A DNA stretch of 64,000 nt from Chloroflexota bacterium (GCA_020845495.1 JADLFM010000165.1:1-64000), one strand, 5' to 3'. Positions 26,736 through 36,204 are shown, numbered from the stretch's first letter. Notes: a model not told the origin generated them from the sequence alone. Numbers and translations: made by a program.

Positions 26736-27092
26736 GTGAAGTCGTACGGACTGACCCTGCAACTCGTCGACGACCCCGAGAAGATCGCCGAGTACAAACG
26801 CCAACATCAAGCCGTCTGGCCGGGCGTGCTAGCCCGGCTGCGTGAGGTCGGCATCGAACGGATGCAGATCTTCTTCGTCGGCACCACGCTCTTCATGTAC
26901 GTCGACACGACCGACGAGTTCGACCCGGTACGAGACTTCGACCGCGTCAACGACGACCCGGAGTCGAAGCGCTGGAACGAGTGGATGGCGGCCACGTTCC
27001 AGCAGCGCGATCCGCACGCGAAGCCGGGCGAGTGGTGGGCGCTGATGGAGCGGGTCTTCGACACGGACTGGCCCCAACACCGAGCCCCGTGA
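26736..27092 (+). CDS. L-rhamnose mutarotase family protein
   Basis: 118 residues, a ferredoxin-like small enzyme that interconverts sugar anomers. The family patterns AEYKRQHQAVWPGVLARLRE (with the conserved His and Trp-Pro), LFMYVDTTDEFDP and SKRWNEWM are present, and the protein ends near FDTDWPQH. GTG 26736 is chosen because GGAGGGGAGCC precedes it and the domain starts there. The natural sugar may be rhamnose, fucose or another aldose. It is divergent from the KDA dehydratase-like gene and is followed by a strong hairpin. Confidence 0.87.
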   Translation: MKSYGLTLQLVDDPEKIAEYKRQHQAVWPGVLARLREVGIERMQIFFVGTTLFMYVDTTDEFDPVRDFDRVNDDPESKRWNEWMAATFQQRDPHAKPGEWWALMERVFDTDWPQHRAP

Positions 27093-27171
27093 CCGACCCC
27101 TCGATCCCGACTGGCTATCGGGTGGGCGGCGATGAGCCCAGGCCGCCCCAGCGTTCCAGATAAAGCCAGCA

Positions 27172-27214
27172 GGGAGCCAGCCTCACGACGCCAGGCGCTG
27201 TGAGGCTGGCTCCC
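27172..27214 (+). terminator. terminator hairpin of the mutarotase gene
   Basis: A 15-bp perfect stem (27172-27186 with 27200-27214) encloses a 13-base loop. It is followed by CCCTCGCC rather than a T-run, so it is a hairpin-only terminator candidate. Confidence 0.6.
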
Positions 27215-27255
27215 CCTCGCCTCAGCGCCCGTACCTGAGCCAGCCGCGAACCCGA

Positions 27256-27385
27256 GCCGAGCGCGTCAGCCAAGCGCGTCAGCCGAGCGCGTCAGCCGAG
27301 CGCGTCAGCCGAGCGCGTCAGCCGAGCGCGTCAGCCGAGCGCGTCAGCCGAGCGCGTCAGCCGAGCGCGTCAGCCGAGCGCGTCA
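27256..27385. repeat. 13-bp tandem repeat, ten copies
   Basis: GCCGAGCGCGTCA occurs ten times in a row; only the second copy has one change (GCCAAGCGCGTCA). The array sits in a 470-base gap between the mutarotase and cyclase genes, which otherwise holds only the terminator at 27172-27214. Confidence 0.97.
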
Positions 27386-27562
27386 CCTGCGCGGTGGGTC
27401 GGGGGATTGGAACGCCTGAACCCGCGCGTAGGTGACGCAGACGTCGACCCGTCGCGCCGTCGTCTGCTGGTGCTGCATGCCGCGCACGCGACGAGCTCGC
27501 GCTCGGGCGAGGTACACGAGAGGGGGTGGCAGGCGGCTGCGCTGCGGGCTGAAGGATCCCGA

Positions 27563-28498
27563 CTAGAAGATCGCGATTGGGTTCGTCATCGACGCCGTGC
27601 CGCCGACCAGCCGCAGCGGCGCGACCACCAGCATAAACTCCCAGCGCGAGCGGCTGGCGCACGCGGCGGCGAGATCGTCTAGATTCTGGTTATCCAGCAA
27701 CTGCATGCCCATCGCCACGAGCGCCAGGACGTGGATCGGATGGGTCGTCGCATCAAACGGGTGCTCTCGTAGATCGCTCACGCCGTCACAGCCGAGCAAC
27801 GCCACGCCGCGCTGTTTGAGCCATGGCCCGGCCTCGTGGTGCAGGCCCGCGAGTGACTTGCGGCTGTCCCACGGGCCGAGCGCTTTCCGCCGAACGTGCC
27901 GTCCGGTCCGCACCAGCAGGATATCTCCTGACTCGACCCGCAGGCCGGCCGACGCCTCGGCCGCTTCGAGCTCGTCGACGGTAATCGCGTGGTCTGGCTC
28001 CAGCCAGTCCACGCCAAGCTGCCGGGGGATATCGAGCAGGATACCTCGCGAGACGATGCCGTCCTGGCCGGCTGTGATGGCGTTTGCTCGGGTGCCGACC
28101 GAGGTGACCTCGGTGACCGCGCGATTGTTGTAGGTCTTGCCCTGCCACGCGAAGTGGCAGAGCGCGTCCAGATGCGAGTGGGCGAGGCCGTGCGGCGCGA
28201 CCGCCAGGTAGTCGCCCGTCGACGTGTTCGTCACCCCATCCCAGACATCACCACCTCTGACCATCAGGTGCACGGCAGGTGAGGTGTTCTCGATGTCCGA
28301 CACGGTGTTGATCGGATGCGCGCAGCTCACCGAGACGCCCTCACGCACCAGGCCGGCCGCCCGGATGCGATGCTCGGGCGCGATCAAGTTCAGGGTGCCG
28401 CGCTCGTCGTCCGCGCCCCAGCGGCCCCAGTTAGTGCACCGGTCGAACAGCGCTTGAAACGCCTCGACGCCGAGGCGGGCGGATGAAACCTGACTCAT
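27563..28498 (-). CDS. cyclase family protein (kynurenine formamidase-like fold)
   Basis: 311 residues of the metal-dependent cyclase/KynB family. The metal-binding signature is AVAPHGLAHSHLDALCHFAW near residues 100-120, a variant of the usual HxGTHxDxxxH. Other family parts are WGADDERGTLNLIAPEHRI at the start and DILLVRTGRHVRRKALG (mid-protein). Members hydrolyse amide or lactone bonds in small molecules; the substrate is not known. ATG 28498 is used. It follows gamma-glutamyltransferase on the same strand by about 100 bases, perhaps in one operon. Confidence 0.85.
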   Translation of the reverse strand: MSQVSSARLGVEAFQALFDRCTNWGRWGADDERGTLNLIAPEHRIRAAGLVREGVSVSCAHPINTVSDIENTSPAVHLMVRGGDVWDGVTNTSTGDYLAVAPHGLAHSHLDALCHFAWQGKTYNNRAVTEVTSVGTRANAITAGQDGIVSRGILLDIPRQLGVDWLEPDHAITVDELEAAEASAGLRVESGDILLVRTGRHVRRKALGPWDSRKSLAGLHHEAGPWLKQRGVALLGCDGVSDLREHPFDATTHPIHVLALVAMGMQLLDNQNLDDLAAACASRSRWEFMLVVAPLRLVGGTASMTNPIAIF

Positions 28499-28602
28499 CG
28501 TGGCAGCCCTCCAGCCCGATGGTAGCCGGTACCGCCCGGCGACGTCTGGACCGGTCGAGGTGTCAGCGCTCGGCCCAGATATAGGGGTGGCGCCTCGGCC
28601 CG

Positions 28603-30360
28603 CTACGTTGGGATGCCGAGGCTCGCTGAAGGGCGGGCGGATCCGCCGCTTACGCCGATGGGGACGCCGTCCGCGCGCCAGCAGGCTGCCCCATGAAGCC
28701 GGCCGACCGCGTCCACCAGCACCCCGTTCATCCCGCCCGCCACCTTCTCCACGACCGCGACGCGGTGGCCCAGTGCTTCGAGCGCTGACCGCAACTCGGT
28801 CAGATTCGGGAAGCCAGACTCGATTTCTAGCTCCCTTCCCTGCGTCCAGGCGCGTGGCGCTTCGAACGCCTCCTGGGCGCTCATGCCATGGTCGATGACG
28901 TTCAGGATCGCCTGTGCGACCGCTCCATAGATGCGCTTGCCGCCCGGCGTCCCAAGCGCCAGGAATGGCCGGCCGTCCTTCATGACAATCGTCGGCGACA
29001 TGCTGGAGAGGACTCGCTTGCCCGGTTCGATCGAGTTCGTGTTGCCCGGCGTCGGGTCCATCAGGCTCAGGTGGTTGGAGAGGAGCATCCCGGTCCCCGG
29101 CACGGTCACCTTCGAGCCGAACGCTGTCTGGAGGGTCTGGGTTGCACTGACGATCGTGCCTTCGTGGTCGATAACGGTGCAGTGCGTGGTGTTCGGCGCA
29201 TCCGGGCCCTGGAGGTCGGCGCCGGCCGGCGCAACAATACCGCTGAACGCGCCAGGGGCGTACTCACGCGCTCTTGCCGGGTTGATTTCGGCGCGGCGCC
29301 GCTCGGCGTACGCTTTCGACGTCAGCGCATCGACTGGTATCGCGACCCGGTCCGGATCGGCCATGTATCGCCGCCGGTCAGCAAAGGTGATCTTCAGTCC
29401 TTCTGCGAGCACGTGAACGTAGCCCGGCTGTCCGAACGCAAGGCCGCCCTGGCCGACCTGGAACCCTTCGAGCAGGTTCAGCAATTGGACGATGTGCGTG
29501 CCACCAGATGATGGCGGCGCGGTAGACACGATGTCATAGCCGCGATAGGTGCCGCGTACCGGCGCTCGCTCGATGACGCGGTACTCGGCGAGATCCTCCA
29601 GGGTGACGAGCCCGCTATTGGCTTCGAGGTCCGCGACGATCGCCCGTGCGAGCGCACCGGTGTACATCGTCGCCGCGCCCTCCTCGGCAATCTGGCGCAG
29701 CGTCCGCGCGTAGTCCGAGCGCACGATGTGCTGCCCGACCGCCGGCACGCGTCCGTTCGGCAAGAAGGTGGCCGCCGAATCAGGGAAGCGCGCAAGGTCT
29801 GAGGCCAACTCGCGGATGCTGCGGATCAGGTAGTCGCTCGCCGTGAAGCCCTCGGCGGCGTAGCGGATGGCTGGTCCCAGGAGCGTTGCCCAGGGAAGCC
29901 GCCCGAAGCGCTCGGCGGCAGCGGCCCAGCCAGCGAGCGCACCGGGCGTCGCGATCGAGCGGTAGCCGGTGACGTTTGCGCCGTCGCGGGTGCCATACTC
30001 CAGATCGCCGGGGATCGGATCGTACATGTCGGGGGTAGCGGCATTCGGGACGGCCGCGTAATTGTCGAGGAAGGTGACCTGCCCGGTGCGGCCATCGCGA
30101 ATCAGAAAGAAGCCAGCGCCCCAGGGTGAGACCATCATCGGCTCGACGACTGAGAGGGCGAAGAGCGTCGCGACAGCAGCGTCGACGGCGTTACCGCCGC
30201 GCGTCAGCATCTCCACGCCGGCCGTCGATGCCAGCGGATGGTTCGACGCGACGACCGCTCGCGAGGCGACGACCTCCTGTTTGTAGGTGGCGCGGCCCTG
30301 GCCAGCCGATATGACCTCGTTGGTGATGCCGCCCTGTTTCGTCGAGTCGGTGCCGATCAT
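28603..30360 (-). CDS. gamma-glutamyltransferase family protein
   Basis: 585 residues of the Ntn-hydrolase GGT family. The proenzyme normally self-cleaves before a catalytic Thr; here the site is APNTTHCTVIDHEGTI with Thr391. Other landmarks are ASNHPLASTAGVEMLTRGGN at the N-terminus, GFFLIRDGRTGQVTFLD and APPSSGGTHIVQLLNLLEG. There is no signal peptide, so it is probably cytoplasmic and may act on acyl-amide or cephalosporin-like substrates rather than exported glutathione. ATG 30360 is used. The C-terminal 20 residues vary. Confidence 0.9.
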   Translation of the reverse strand: MIGTDSTKQGGITNEVISAGQGRATYKQEVVASRAVVASNHPLASTAGVEMLTRGGNAVDAAVATLFALSVVEPMMVSPWGAGFFLIRDGRTGQVTFLDNYAAVPNAATPDMYDPIPGDLEYGTRDGANVTGYRSIATPGALAGWAAAAERFGRLPWATLLGPAIRYAAEGFTASDYLIRSIRELASDLARFPDSAATFLPNGRVPAVGQHIVRSDYARTLRQIAEEGAATMYTGALARAIVADLEANSGLVTLEDLAEYRVIERAPVRGTYRGYDIVSTAPPSSGGTHIVQLLNLLEGFQVGQGGLAFGQPGYVHVLAEGLKITFADRRRYMADPDRVAIPVDALTSKAYAERRRAEINPARAREYAPGAFSGIVAPAGADLQGPDAPNTTHCTVIDHEGTIVSATQTLQTAFGSKVTVPGTGMLLSNHLSLMDPTPGNTNSIEPGKRVLSSMSPTIVMKDGRPFLALGTPGGKRIYGAVAQAILNVIDHGMSAQEAFEAPRAWTQGRELEIESGFPNLTELRSALEALGHRVAVVEKVAGGMNGVLVDAVGRLHGAACWRADGVPIGVSGGSARPSASLGIPT

Positions 30361-30690
30361 CGTGCCCCCTCGCCCCGTTTGCCGTCATGCATCTCCGGTC
30401 GATGGTACCCGCTCGCCAGCGCTGCCTGAGAGTGTCCCGTATCGCCGAATCCATCAGACGAGCAGTGCTCTCTCACGTTCCGCCTCCAACTCTCCCGCAT
30501 GCTGGAGAAGGATCGACGGTGTGGACAGACCTCCGCGGGAACGTCGCCCAGGTGCCCAGGCCCGCATCGCGGCAGGTAGCCGGGCCATGGTAGCCTGTCG
30601 TCCAATCCTGGCGGTCAGATGACTCAGCGTGGCTCACTGGCGACGACGAGTGGCCGTCGTCGGCCGACCGCTCGCGATGGAGGTGGGGAC
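30361..30690. other. divergent intergenic region, no gene
   Basis: No gene is supported between the GGT and SDR starts. Both promoters should lie here, but no clear -35/-10 pair was seen. A decayed CTCTCCC/GGAGA-type palindrome relic is visible near 30490-30512. Confidence 0.5.
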
Positions 30691-31404
30691 ATGCAACTCG
30701 AGGGACAGGTCGCGATCGTGACGGGGGCAGGGACGGGGATCGGGCGGGCGACGGCCGTGACGCTCGCCCGCGAGGGCGCCGCGGTCGGCCTGGCCGCACG
30801 AACAGTGGCCGACCTGGAGTCGCTGAAGGCCGACATCGAAGGGGCCGGCGGCCGGGCGCTCGTAGTTCCAACCGACGTCATCGTCGAGGAGCAGGCCGAG
30901 AATCTGGCGAAGCGTACCCTCGATGCCTTCGGACGGATCGACATCCTGGTCAACAACGCGGGCGTCAACTTCCGCGCCCCGATCCATCAGATCACCACCG
31001 AGCAGTGGCGGCAAATCCTGGATGCCAACACGACCGGGACATTCTTTTGCACTCGTGCCGTCGTCCCCCACATGATGGAGCGGAGGAGCGGCAAGATCAT
31101 CAACGTCTCGTCGCGGGCTGGCAAACGCGGGACGCCGACGCGGGCGGCCTACAGCGCGGCGAAGCACGGCGTGGTCGGATTCAGCGATGCGGTGGCGATG
31201 GACCTGAAGGAGTACGGTATCTCGGTGAGCACGGTGCTGCCAGGGCCGATCCTGACGCCGCTGCGTCGCCGGAGCGTCCCGAACGAGGACCCGGCGCTGC
31301 TGATCGGGCCAGAGGAGGTCGCGGACGTCATCCTGTTCCTGGCGACGCGCAAGCCGAACGTCATCATCCCGGAGATCAGCATCTACCCGCGCGCCTTCAT
31401 CTGA
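30691..31404 (+). CDS. short-chain dehydrogenase/reductase (SDR)
   Basis: 237 residues of a classical SDR. The cofactor loop is VTGAGTGIGRAT near residues 10-21, NNAG is in ILVNNAGVNFRAPI, Ser is in IINVSSRAGKRG, and Tyr-x3-Lys is in AAYSAAKHGVVGFSD. The residues after beta-2 (LAARTVADLESL, with Arg at the acidic position) lean to NADP(H). The substrate is unknown; FabG-like and sugar dehydrogenases share this pattern. ATG 30691 follows GGAGGTGGGGAC. It lies just upstream of the GH2 gene, with a gap of about 47 bases. Confidence 0.92.
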   Translation: MQLEGQVAIVTGAGTGIGRATAVTLAREGAAVGLAARTVADLESLKADIEGAGGRALVVPTDVIVEEQAENLAKRTLDAFGRIDILVNNAGVNFRAPIHQITTEQWRQILDANTTGTFFCTRAVVPHMMERRSGKIINVSSRAGKRGTPTRAAYSAAKHGVVGFSDAVAMDLKEYGISVSTVLPGPILTPLRRRSVPNEDPALLIGPEEVADVILFLATRKPNVIIPEISIYPRAFI

Positions 31405-31451
31405 GCGGGCCTGACAGCCTCCATGCCGCCGTGTATTGGTAGCCGGGCCAC

Positions 31452-34400
31452 GTGGAGCGTGCGGACGCACGGACGATGACGCTCGAGCGCAACCGAGATC
31501 GTCAGGAGATCGGACGATCGGGATGCTGGCGTTTCCGACCAGACTCTGACAATATTGGGCGGGCGACCGGCTGGCCGGCGCGTGGCCTTCCGAGTGATGC
31601 GTCGCCCGCTGACGTGCCCGGTGTCTGGAACACCGCGCTGCCAGGGTACACGGGTGCCGGCTGGTATGAGACGACGTTCGCGCTCGACAGGCCGTCGCCT
31701 GAGCGAGCGGAGCCTGGCCGGCCGCCCCCCGCCAGCCTCACGGGCGACGAACGCATTCGCCGGCTGGCTTTCGGCGGCTGTACCTACCTGGCCGACGTCT
31801 GGTTGAACGGAGTGCACCTTGGGCAGCACGAAGGTGGCTACGATGCCTTCGCGCTGCGTTGCGAGCGCGCCCTCCGGGTTGGCTCGAACCGGCTGACGCT
31901 GCGGATCGTGGACCCGCCGCCCGATGGTGACGTCGACGGGTTGCGCGTGCGTGAGTGCCCGACCGCCAAGGAGCCCTGGTACGGCGGCCAGGGAGGTCCA
32001 TGGGGCCGTCCCGGCATCTGGCTCGAGACGCTGCCCCCAGTCTGGATCGAGCACGCACGTGTCCACGGTGACCTGCTCGGCGAGCGGGCGGCGTTCCGCC
32101 TGGATGTCCGAAGCGCCCGTGTGTCACCGTCCGCAGTCCGTGTCACGGCGAACATCTTCTCCGACGAGGCATCTGGCGTCGAATCACTGGCTACGCCAAC
32201 ACCTGCAACGCCAACACTCGTCACGCCAGCGCTGTCCCATCCGCGTGGAGGTTCTAATACGCCTTCAGCGTTCGACGATGCATCGCCCATCGCCACAGCC
32301 GAGACCGTCGTCGAGGTTGGGCTGGACGGAGCGCTCGTCGACCTGTCCGTGCCTGTACCTCGGCCGTCACCCTGGTCACCTGAGTCGCCGGTACTCTACC
32401 GCTGGCGTGTACGGTTGCAGACGGCAGCCGGCGATGCCCACGAGCGCAGTGGGGCGCTCGGCTTCCGTACCTGCGAACTCCATGACGGCGTCTTCTCCCT
32501 GAACGGGCGGCCTCGCCACCTGAAGGGCGTCCTCCTCCAGCCCACCTACCCACGCACACTCATCCTGCCGCCCGAAGGCTTCGAGGTGCGGGACTGTCGG
32601 CTGGCGCAAGCGGCCGGCTTCGATCTGATCCGCTGTCACCTTCGCCCCCCGACGTCTGACCTCCTGGCCGCGGCCGACCGGGCCGGTCTGATGCTGTACG
32701 TGGAGCCGCCGCTAGCCTGGATCGAGCCCTCGCCGCGCTTGCTCGAGCATGGCCAACGCGAGCTACGGGCGATGGTCCGCGCCTGCGCCAACCATCCCTC
32801 GGTCGTCCTCTGGGGCATCTTCAACGAGAACGCTCGGGCCACTGAGGCAGTCGGCGGTGCGCTCCTGACCGAACTGGCAGCCCTCGACCCGACCCGCCCG
32901 ATCGTCGAGAACTCCGGCGGGGCGGCGGTGGGCGAGGTGGGGATGTGGGCCTGGGGCGGCCAGAGCCGCTGCTGGTCGCCCGGCTGGGAGGCGCCTCGCC
33001 CGTTCAACGACCTGCACATTTACCTCGCCAGCCCCCTCCGCAGCGAAGCGCGCCACCTCCTGGAGACGGTCGGCGATGGCTCGACGATGGATGTGACCCC
33101 TGGCCGTTCCGGAGGCGAGCGAATCGAGTCGCGGCTCTGCTCGGACGCCGTATTGGTGAGCGAGTATGGCGCTGGCGGGCTGCCGGACTTCGAGGCTGCG
33201 TTGGGCGCGTTCGCCGCTGCGCGTGGCCCACACGATGCCCCGGAGCTGGCCGACGAGCGGCTCATCCGCTCCTTCCGCGACGATCTACTGGTAGGTTTAC
33301 ATCAGCGCAGCCTGCTCGACGCGCTCGGAAGCGTGGCGGGCGTGGTCCGAGCGACCCAGACGCTCCAGGCTGAGGGAGCGCTCGCGCAGACCGTCGCGCT
33401 GCGGCGGAATCCGCGCGTTTCGGGGTACGTCCTCACCCAGCTCGCCGATGCCGGTTGGGAGCAGACGGCCGGGCTCGCCGGGTTGTGGCGGCATCCGCGG
33501 CCGGTCCACGCGGCGATGGCGCGCGCCAATCGTCCGCGCCTGCTCCATGTCGAGCCATCCGACCCGTGCTCGTTCGGCCGCACGCAGGTGCGCGCGCGGC
33601 TGATCCAGAATCCCGATCTTGCGCCGCCTGCTCCTGAGGGTATGCTGAGTCTCGCCGTCAGCCACGCATTATCAGCGTCAGCCGCCGCGCCGACTGACGC
33701 TGCTGACCGCGACACTGGCGCAGCACCTCCGAGTCGGGCGCCCGAGCGGCCATGGCGACGCATCGTGCGCCTCGCGCCCGGCGCTGTCGATCTGGGCACG
33801 CATGCCCTTGCCCTGCCGCCTGAGCCGGGTATCTATGAGATCCGCGCGACGCTTACCACCGCCGATGGCTGGTCCGATACAGCGACCTGCCACGTCCGCC
33901 GTTTGCCGGCCTACAGCACCGGCGCCCCGATCCTCACGGACGGCCACTCGTCTCGGGAGCACGGTCTCCCGCCCCCGCCCGAGACTGGCGCGCCGCTCCA
34001 TGACGCACCGCCCCACCGAGCGCCGGTCCCCCAGCGCCTTCACCGCTCGCACGCCACGAACGTGCCGCCCCATCACGCACAGTCTGATCCGGGGCTTCCT
34101 CCTCGTACACTCACCGGCATCCTCGTCGATATACGTGCTCGGGTGACGCGACGTACCCTCGAAGCCGTGCGTGATGCGGCTCATGCTGGCACGCACGTCG
34201 GACTGCTCGGGCTGGAACCGCGCTCAGCGGAGCGAGTGGCCGCCGTCTTTGGCCTGCCGCTGGCAGTTCATGGGGCGCGTGGCAACTTCATGGGCGTCTA
34301 CCACTACCTGCGTGACGCCCCACTCTTTGCGGGTCTCGGGGCACCGTGCATCGCCGACAGTGCTTTCGCCGAGGTGCTGCCAGCCTGGACGCTCGACGAG

Positions 34401-34673
34401 CTACCGGGTGCGGACGTCGCCGCCGGCTGTTTCATGATGCCGGATGGCGGGCCAGGCTTCCTGTGGCGGGCGACGGTGCAGACGCTCTCCTATGGCCGGG
34501 GCCGCGTCACGCTCTGTCAGTTGCGGATTGGCCCCCGCCGCGGCGGCGCGCTCGGCCGGGAATTGTACCGCCGGCTCGCCGAGATGATCGGCGACGCTGA
34601 TGTTCAGCAAAATGTCACTGAAGGAGGCAAGACGAATGGCAGCCGCTTCAGTGGCCGGATGCGGCCAGTGTGA
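31452..34673 (+). CDS. glycoside hydrolase family 2-like protein
   Basis: 1073 residues. The N-terminal sugar-binding jelly roll is near 20-200 (WYETTFALDRP; LADVWLNGVHLGQHEGGYDA), followed by an Ig-like sandwich. The TIM barrel holds the acid/base Glu459 in LWGIFNENARA and the likely nucleophile Glu571 in VLVSEYGAGG. About 450 further residues follow: a sandwich region, a Pro/His-rich low-complexity stretch near 850-910, and a ThuA-like or glutamine-amidotransferase-like ending (HYLRDAPLFAGLG). There is no clear signal peptide. The substrate is unknown; beta-galactosidase, beta-glucuronidase or related activities are possible. GTG 31452 is used; ATG 31476 is an alternative. Confidence 0.82.
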   Translation: MERADARTMTLERNRDRQEIGRSGCWRFRPDSDNIGRATGWPARGLPSDASPADVPGVWNTALPGYTGAGWYETTFALDRPSPERAEPGRPPPASLTGDERIRRLAFGGCTYLADVWLNGVHLGQHEGGYDAFALRCERALRVGSNRLTLRIVDPPPDGDVDGLRVRECPTAKEPWYGGQGGPWGRPGIWLETLPPVWIEHARVHGDLLGERAAFRLDVRSARVSPSAVRVTANIFSDEASGVESLATPTPATPTLVTPALSHPRGGSNTPSAFDDASPIATAETVVEVGLDGALVDLSVPVPRPSPWSPESPVLYRWRVRLQTAAGDAHERSGALGFRTCELHDGVFSLNGRPRHLKGVLLQPTYPRTLILPPEGFEVRDCRLAQAAGFDLIRCHLRPPTSDLLAAADRAGLMLYVEPPLAWIEPSPRLLEHGQRELRAMVRACANHPSVVLWGIFNENARATEAVGGALLTELAALDPTRPIVENSGGAAVGEVGMWAWGGQSRCWSPGWEAPRPFNDLHIYLASPLRSEARHLLETVGDGSTMDVTPGRSGGERIESRLCSDAVLVSEYGAGGLPDFEAALGAFAAARGPHDAPELADERLIRSFRDDLLVGLHQRSLLDALGSVAGVVRATQTLQAEGALAQTVALRRNPRVSGYVLTQLADAGWEQTAGLAGLWRHPRPVHAAMARANRPRLLHVEPSDPCSFGRTQVRARLIQNPDLAPPAPEGMLSLAVSHALSASAAAPTDAADRDTGAAPPSRAPERPWRRIVRLAPGAVDLGTHALALPPEPGIYEIRATLTTADGWSDTATCHVRRLPAYSTGAPILTDGHSSREHGLPPPPETGAPLHDAPPHRAPVPQRLHRSHATNVPPHHAQSDPGLPPRTLTGILVDIRARVTRRTLEAVRDAAHAGTHVGLLGLEPRSAERVAAVFGLPLAVHGARGNFMGVYHYLRDAPLFAGLGAPCIADSAFAEVLPAWTLDELPGADVAAGCFMMPDGGPGFLWRATVQTLSYGRGRVTLCQLRIGPRRGGALGRELYRRLAEMIGDADVQQNVTEGGKTNGSRFSGRMRPV

Positions 34674-34750
34674 GCGTGGCCAGATGGGCCGGCCAACGAA
34701 CGCGTGGGTCACGCCACCGGTGATTGAGCATCGGCGCTTTCGGATCAGCC

Positions 34751-34780
34751 GCCCCCTCCCGCGCACAGGGGTGGGGGCTT
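34751..34780 (+). terminator. weak terminator after the GH2 gene
   Basis: GCCCCCTCCC can pair with GGGTGGGGGC with one mismatch, and a short TTT follows on the plus strand. It lies between the convergent GH2 and Ldh-type genes. Confidence 0.45.
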
Positions 34781-34796
34781 TCAGCCAAACGAGGTA

Positions 34797-35822
34797 TCAG
34801 GCGCCGAGCTCTGCTGCCGCTTTGTCCAGTGCGTCTAGTACCGCGTCTGCGAGCGGGATGCCGTCCCGGAGGCGCTCCGTCTGAAGGTCGTGCTCGATCT
34901 CGCCGGCGACGAAGATGCGCTTCACTCCGGGCGACTTCTGCGACGCGTGGATCTGGTCGATCAGCGCGTCCATGCGCTGCTTGAACTCGGCTAGCGGCAT
35001 GTACCGTTCGACGTCGATGGTCTGGAAGTACTGGGCCATCCCGCCCCGGCCGGTCTCGTCGCCCAGCATCCCGCCGAACCGCCCGCCCGAGAGCACCCCG
35101 GCCAGCACGTCCAGCATGATCGCCATGCCGTACCCCTTCGGGCCGCCCACTGGCTCGAGGGCGCCCTGACGTGCAGCGGCCGGGTCGGTGGTCGGGTTGC
35201 CGTCCTTGTCCCTGGCCCAGCCGAGCGGGATCGACTCACCCTTGGCTCGCGCCACGTCGAGCTTGCCGCCGGCCACGACGCTGGTCGCCATGTCGAGCAC
35301 CATCGACCAGTCCTTGTTGGTCGGGACGCCCATCGCGAACGGGTTGTTGCCGACGAGCTTCTGGGTGCCGCCGGTGGGAGTCATGTTCATGCCTGCATTC
35401 GTGATCGCCAGGCCGATCAACCCGTGCCGACTGGCCCGGATCGGGTAGAAGGCCATCGCGCCAGCGTGCGTGGAGCGGCGCAGCGCGACGCCGGCCATGC
35501 CATGCTGCTTGCCGCGCTCGATGGCGACCTCGTTAGCGCGATAGGCCGTCAACTGGCCCAGCCCGAAGTCGCCATCCATGACGACCTGCCCGCCCTCGTC
35601 CCGAACGATCCGGATGTTCGGGCGAGGGTTCACCTTGCCCTCACCGATACGCTGGACATAGTTTGGGACGCGGATGACGCCATGTGAGTGGACGCCTCGC
35701 AGATCCGCCTCGACCAGATGCTCGGCGACGATGGCCGCGTCTCCGGGCGGAACGTTCAGCCGCTCGAAGATCCGCCTGACCTTCCCCTGTAGCTCCTCGG
35801 CCCCGATCATCCGCATCGCCAT
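34797..35822 (-). CDS. Ldh-family oxidoreductase (malate/lactate dehydrogenase type 2)
   Basis: 341 residues of the Ldh_2 family, an NAD(P)-dependent fold unrelated to classical LDH. Landmarks are EADLRGVHSHGVIRVPNYV (with the catalytic His), RRSTHAGAMAFY, TPTGGTQKLVGNNPFAMGVP and GGPKGYGMAIMLDVLAGVL. Family members include diketogulonate reductase, ureidoglycolate dehydrogenase and sulfolactate dehydrogenase. In this sugar-rich setting, a keto-sugar-acid reductase is a reasonable guess. ATG 35822 is used, with a second ATG two codons later. It is convergent with the GH2 gene. Confidence 0.87.
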   Translation of the reverse strand: MAMRMIGAEELQGKVRRIFERLNVPPGDAAIVAEHLVEADLRGVHSHGVIRVPNYVQRIGEGKVNPRPNIRIVRDEGGQVVMDGDFGLGQLTAYRANEVAIERGKQHGMAGVALRRSTHAGAMAFYPIRASRHGLIGLAITNAGMNMTPTGGTQKLVGNNPFAMGVPTNKDWSMVLDMATSVVAGGKLDVARAKGESIPLGWARDKDGNPTTDPAAARQGALEPVGGPKGYGMAIMLDVLAGVLSGGRFGGMLGDETGRGGMAQYFQTIDVERYMPLAEFKQRMDALIDQIHASQKSPGVKRIFVAGEIEHDLQTERLRDGIPLADAVLDALDKAAAELGA

Positions 35823-35961
35823 TCCTGATGCCTCCGCTGCACGTCGGCCGACACGATACCACGCGCGGCATCATGCGGCCTGACCTCACGGCTCGGTCTG
35901 GCATGCGGCAGCAGTGTGAAGCGATAAGGGGTGCGCGCGTCTACGTGGGTGGAGCGGTGAG

Positions 35962-36204
35962 ATGGATGACCTGATCTTCACGCGGTACGCGCGTGAGGAG
36001 ATGGCACGCGACTCGATCTCTGAGGATGAGGTCTATCATGTTATCGGCGATGCAGATGAGGAGTACGAGCGGGACGATGGGCGGATCGAGTATGGGCGTA
36101 TCCTCGGTGATGGGCGACAGATCTGCGTCGTGGTCGGTGATGTGACACGGACAATCTGGACCGTGTTCTGGAACAAGCGTGGCAGCAGGAGCGGACGACG
36201 ATGA
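35962..36204 (+). CDS. DUF4258-like small protein
   Basis: 80 residues, beginning MDDLIFTRYAREEMARDSIS, with EVYHVIGDADEEYE and ICVVVGDVTRTIWTVFW. This matches the DUF4258 pattern (HAxxRM-like start, then a beta hairpin), whose members often sit beside a DUF2283 gene in toxin-antitoxin-like pairs. The stop overlaps the next ATG (ATGA), so translation is coupled. A toxin role is inferred from family context only. Confidence 0.75.
   Translation: MDDLIFTRYAREEMARDSISEDEVYHVIGDADEEYERDDGRIEYGRILGDGRQICVVVGDVTRTIWTVFWNKRGSRSGRR

Noticed and set aside
27256..27385. CRISPR array
   Set aside because: The units are contiguous with no spacers and no cas genes are near; it is a plain tandem repeat.
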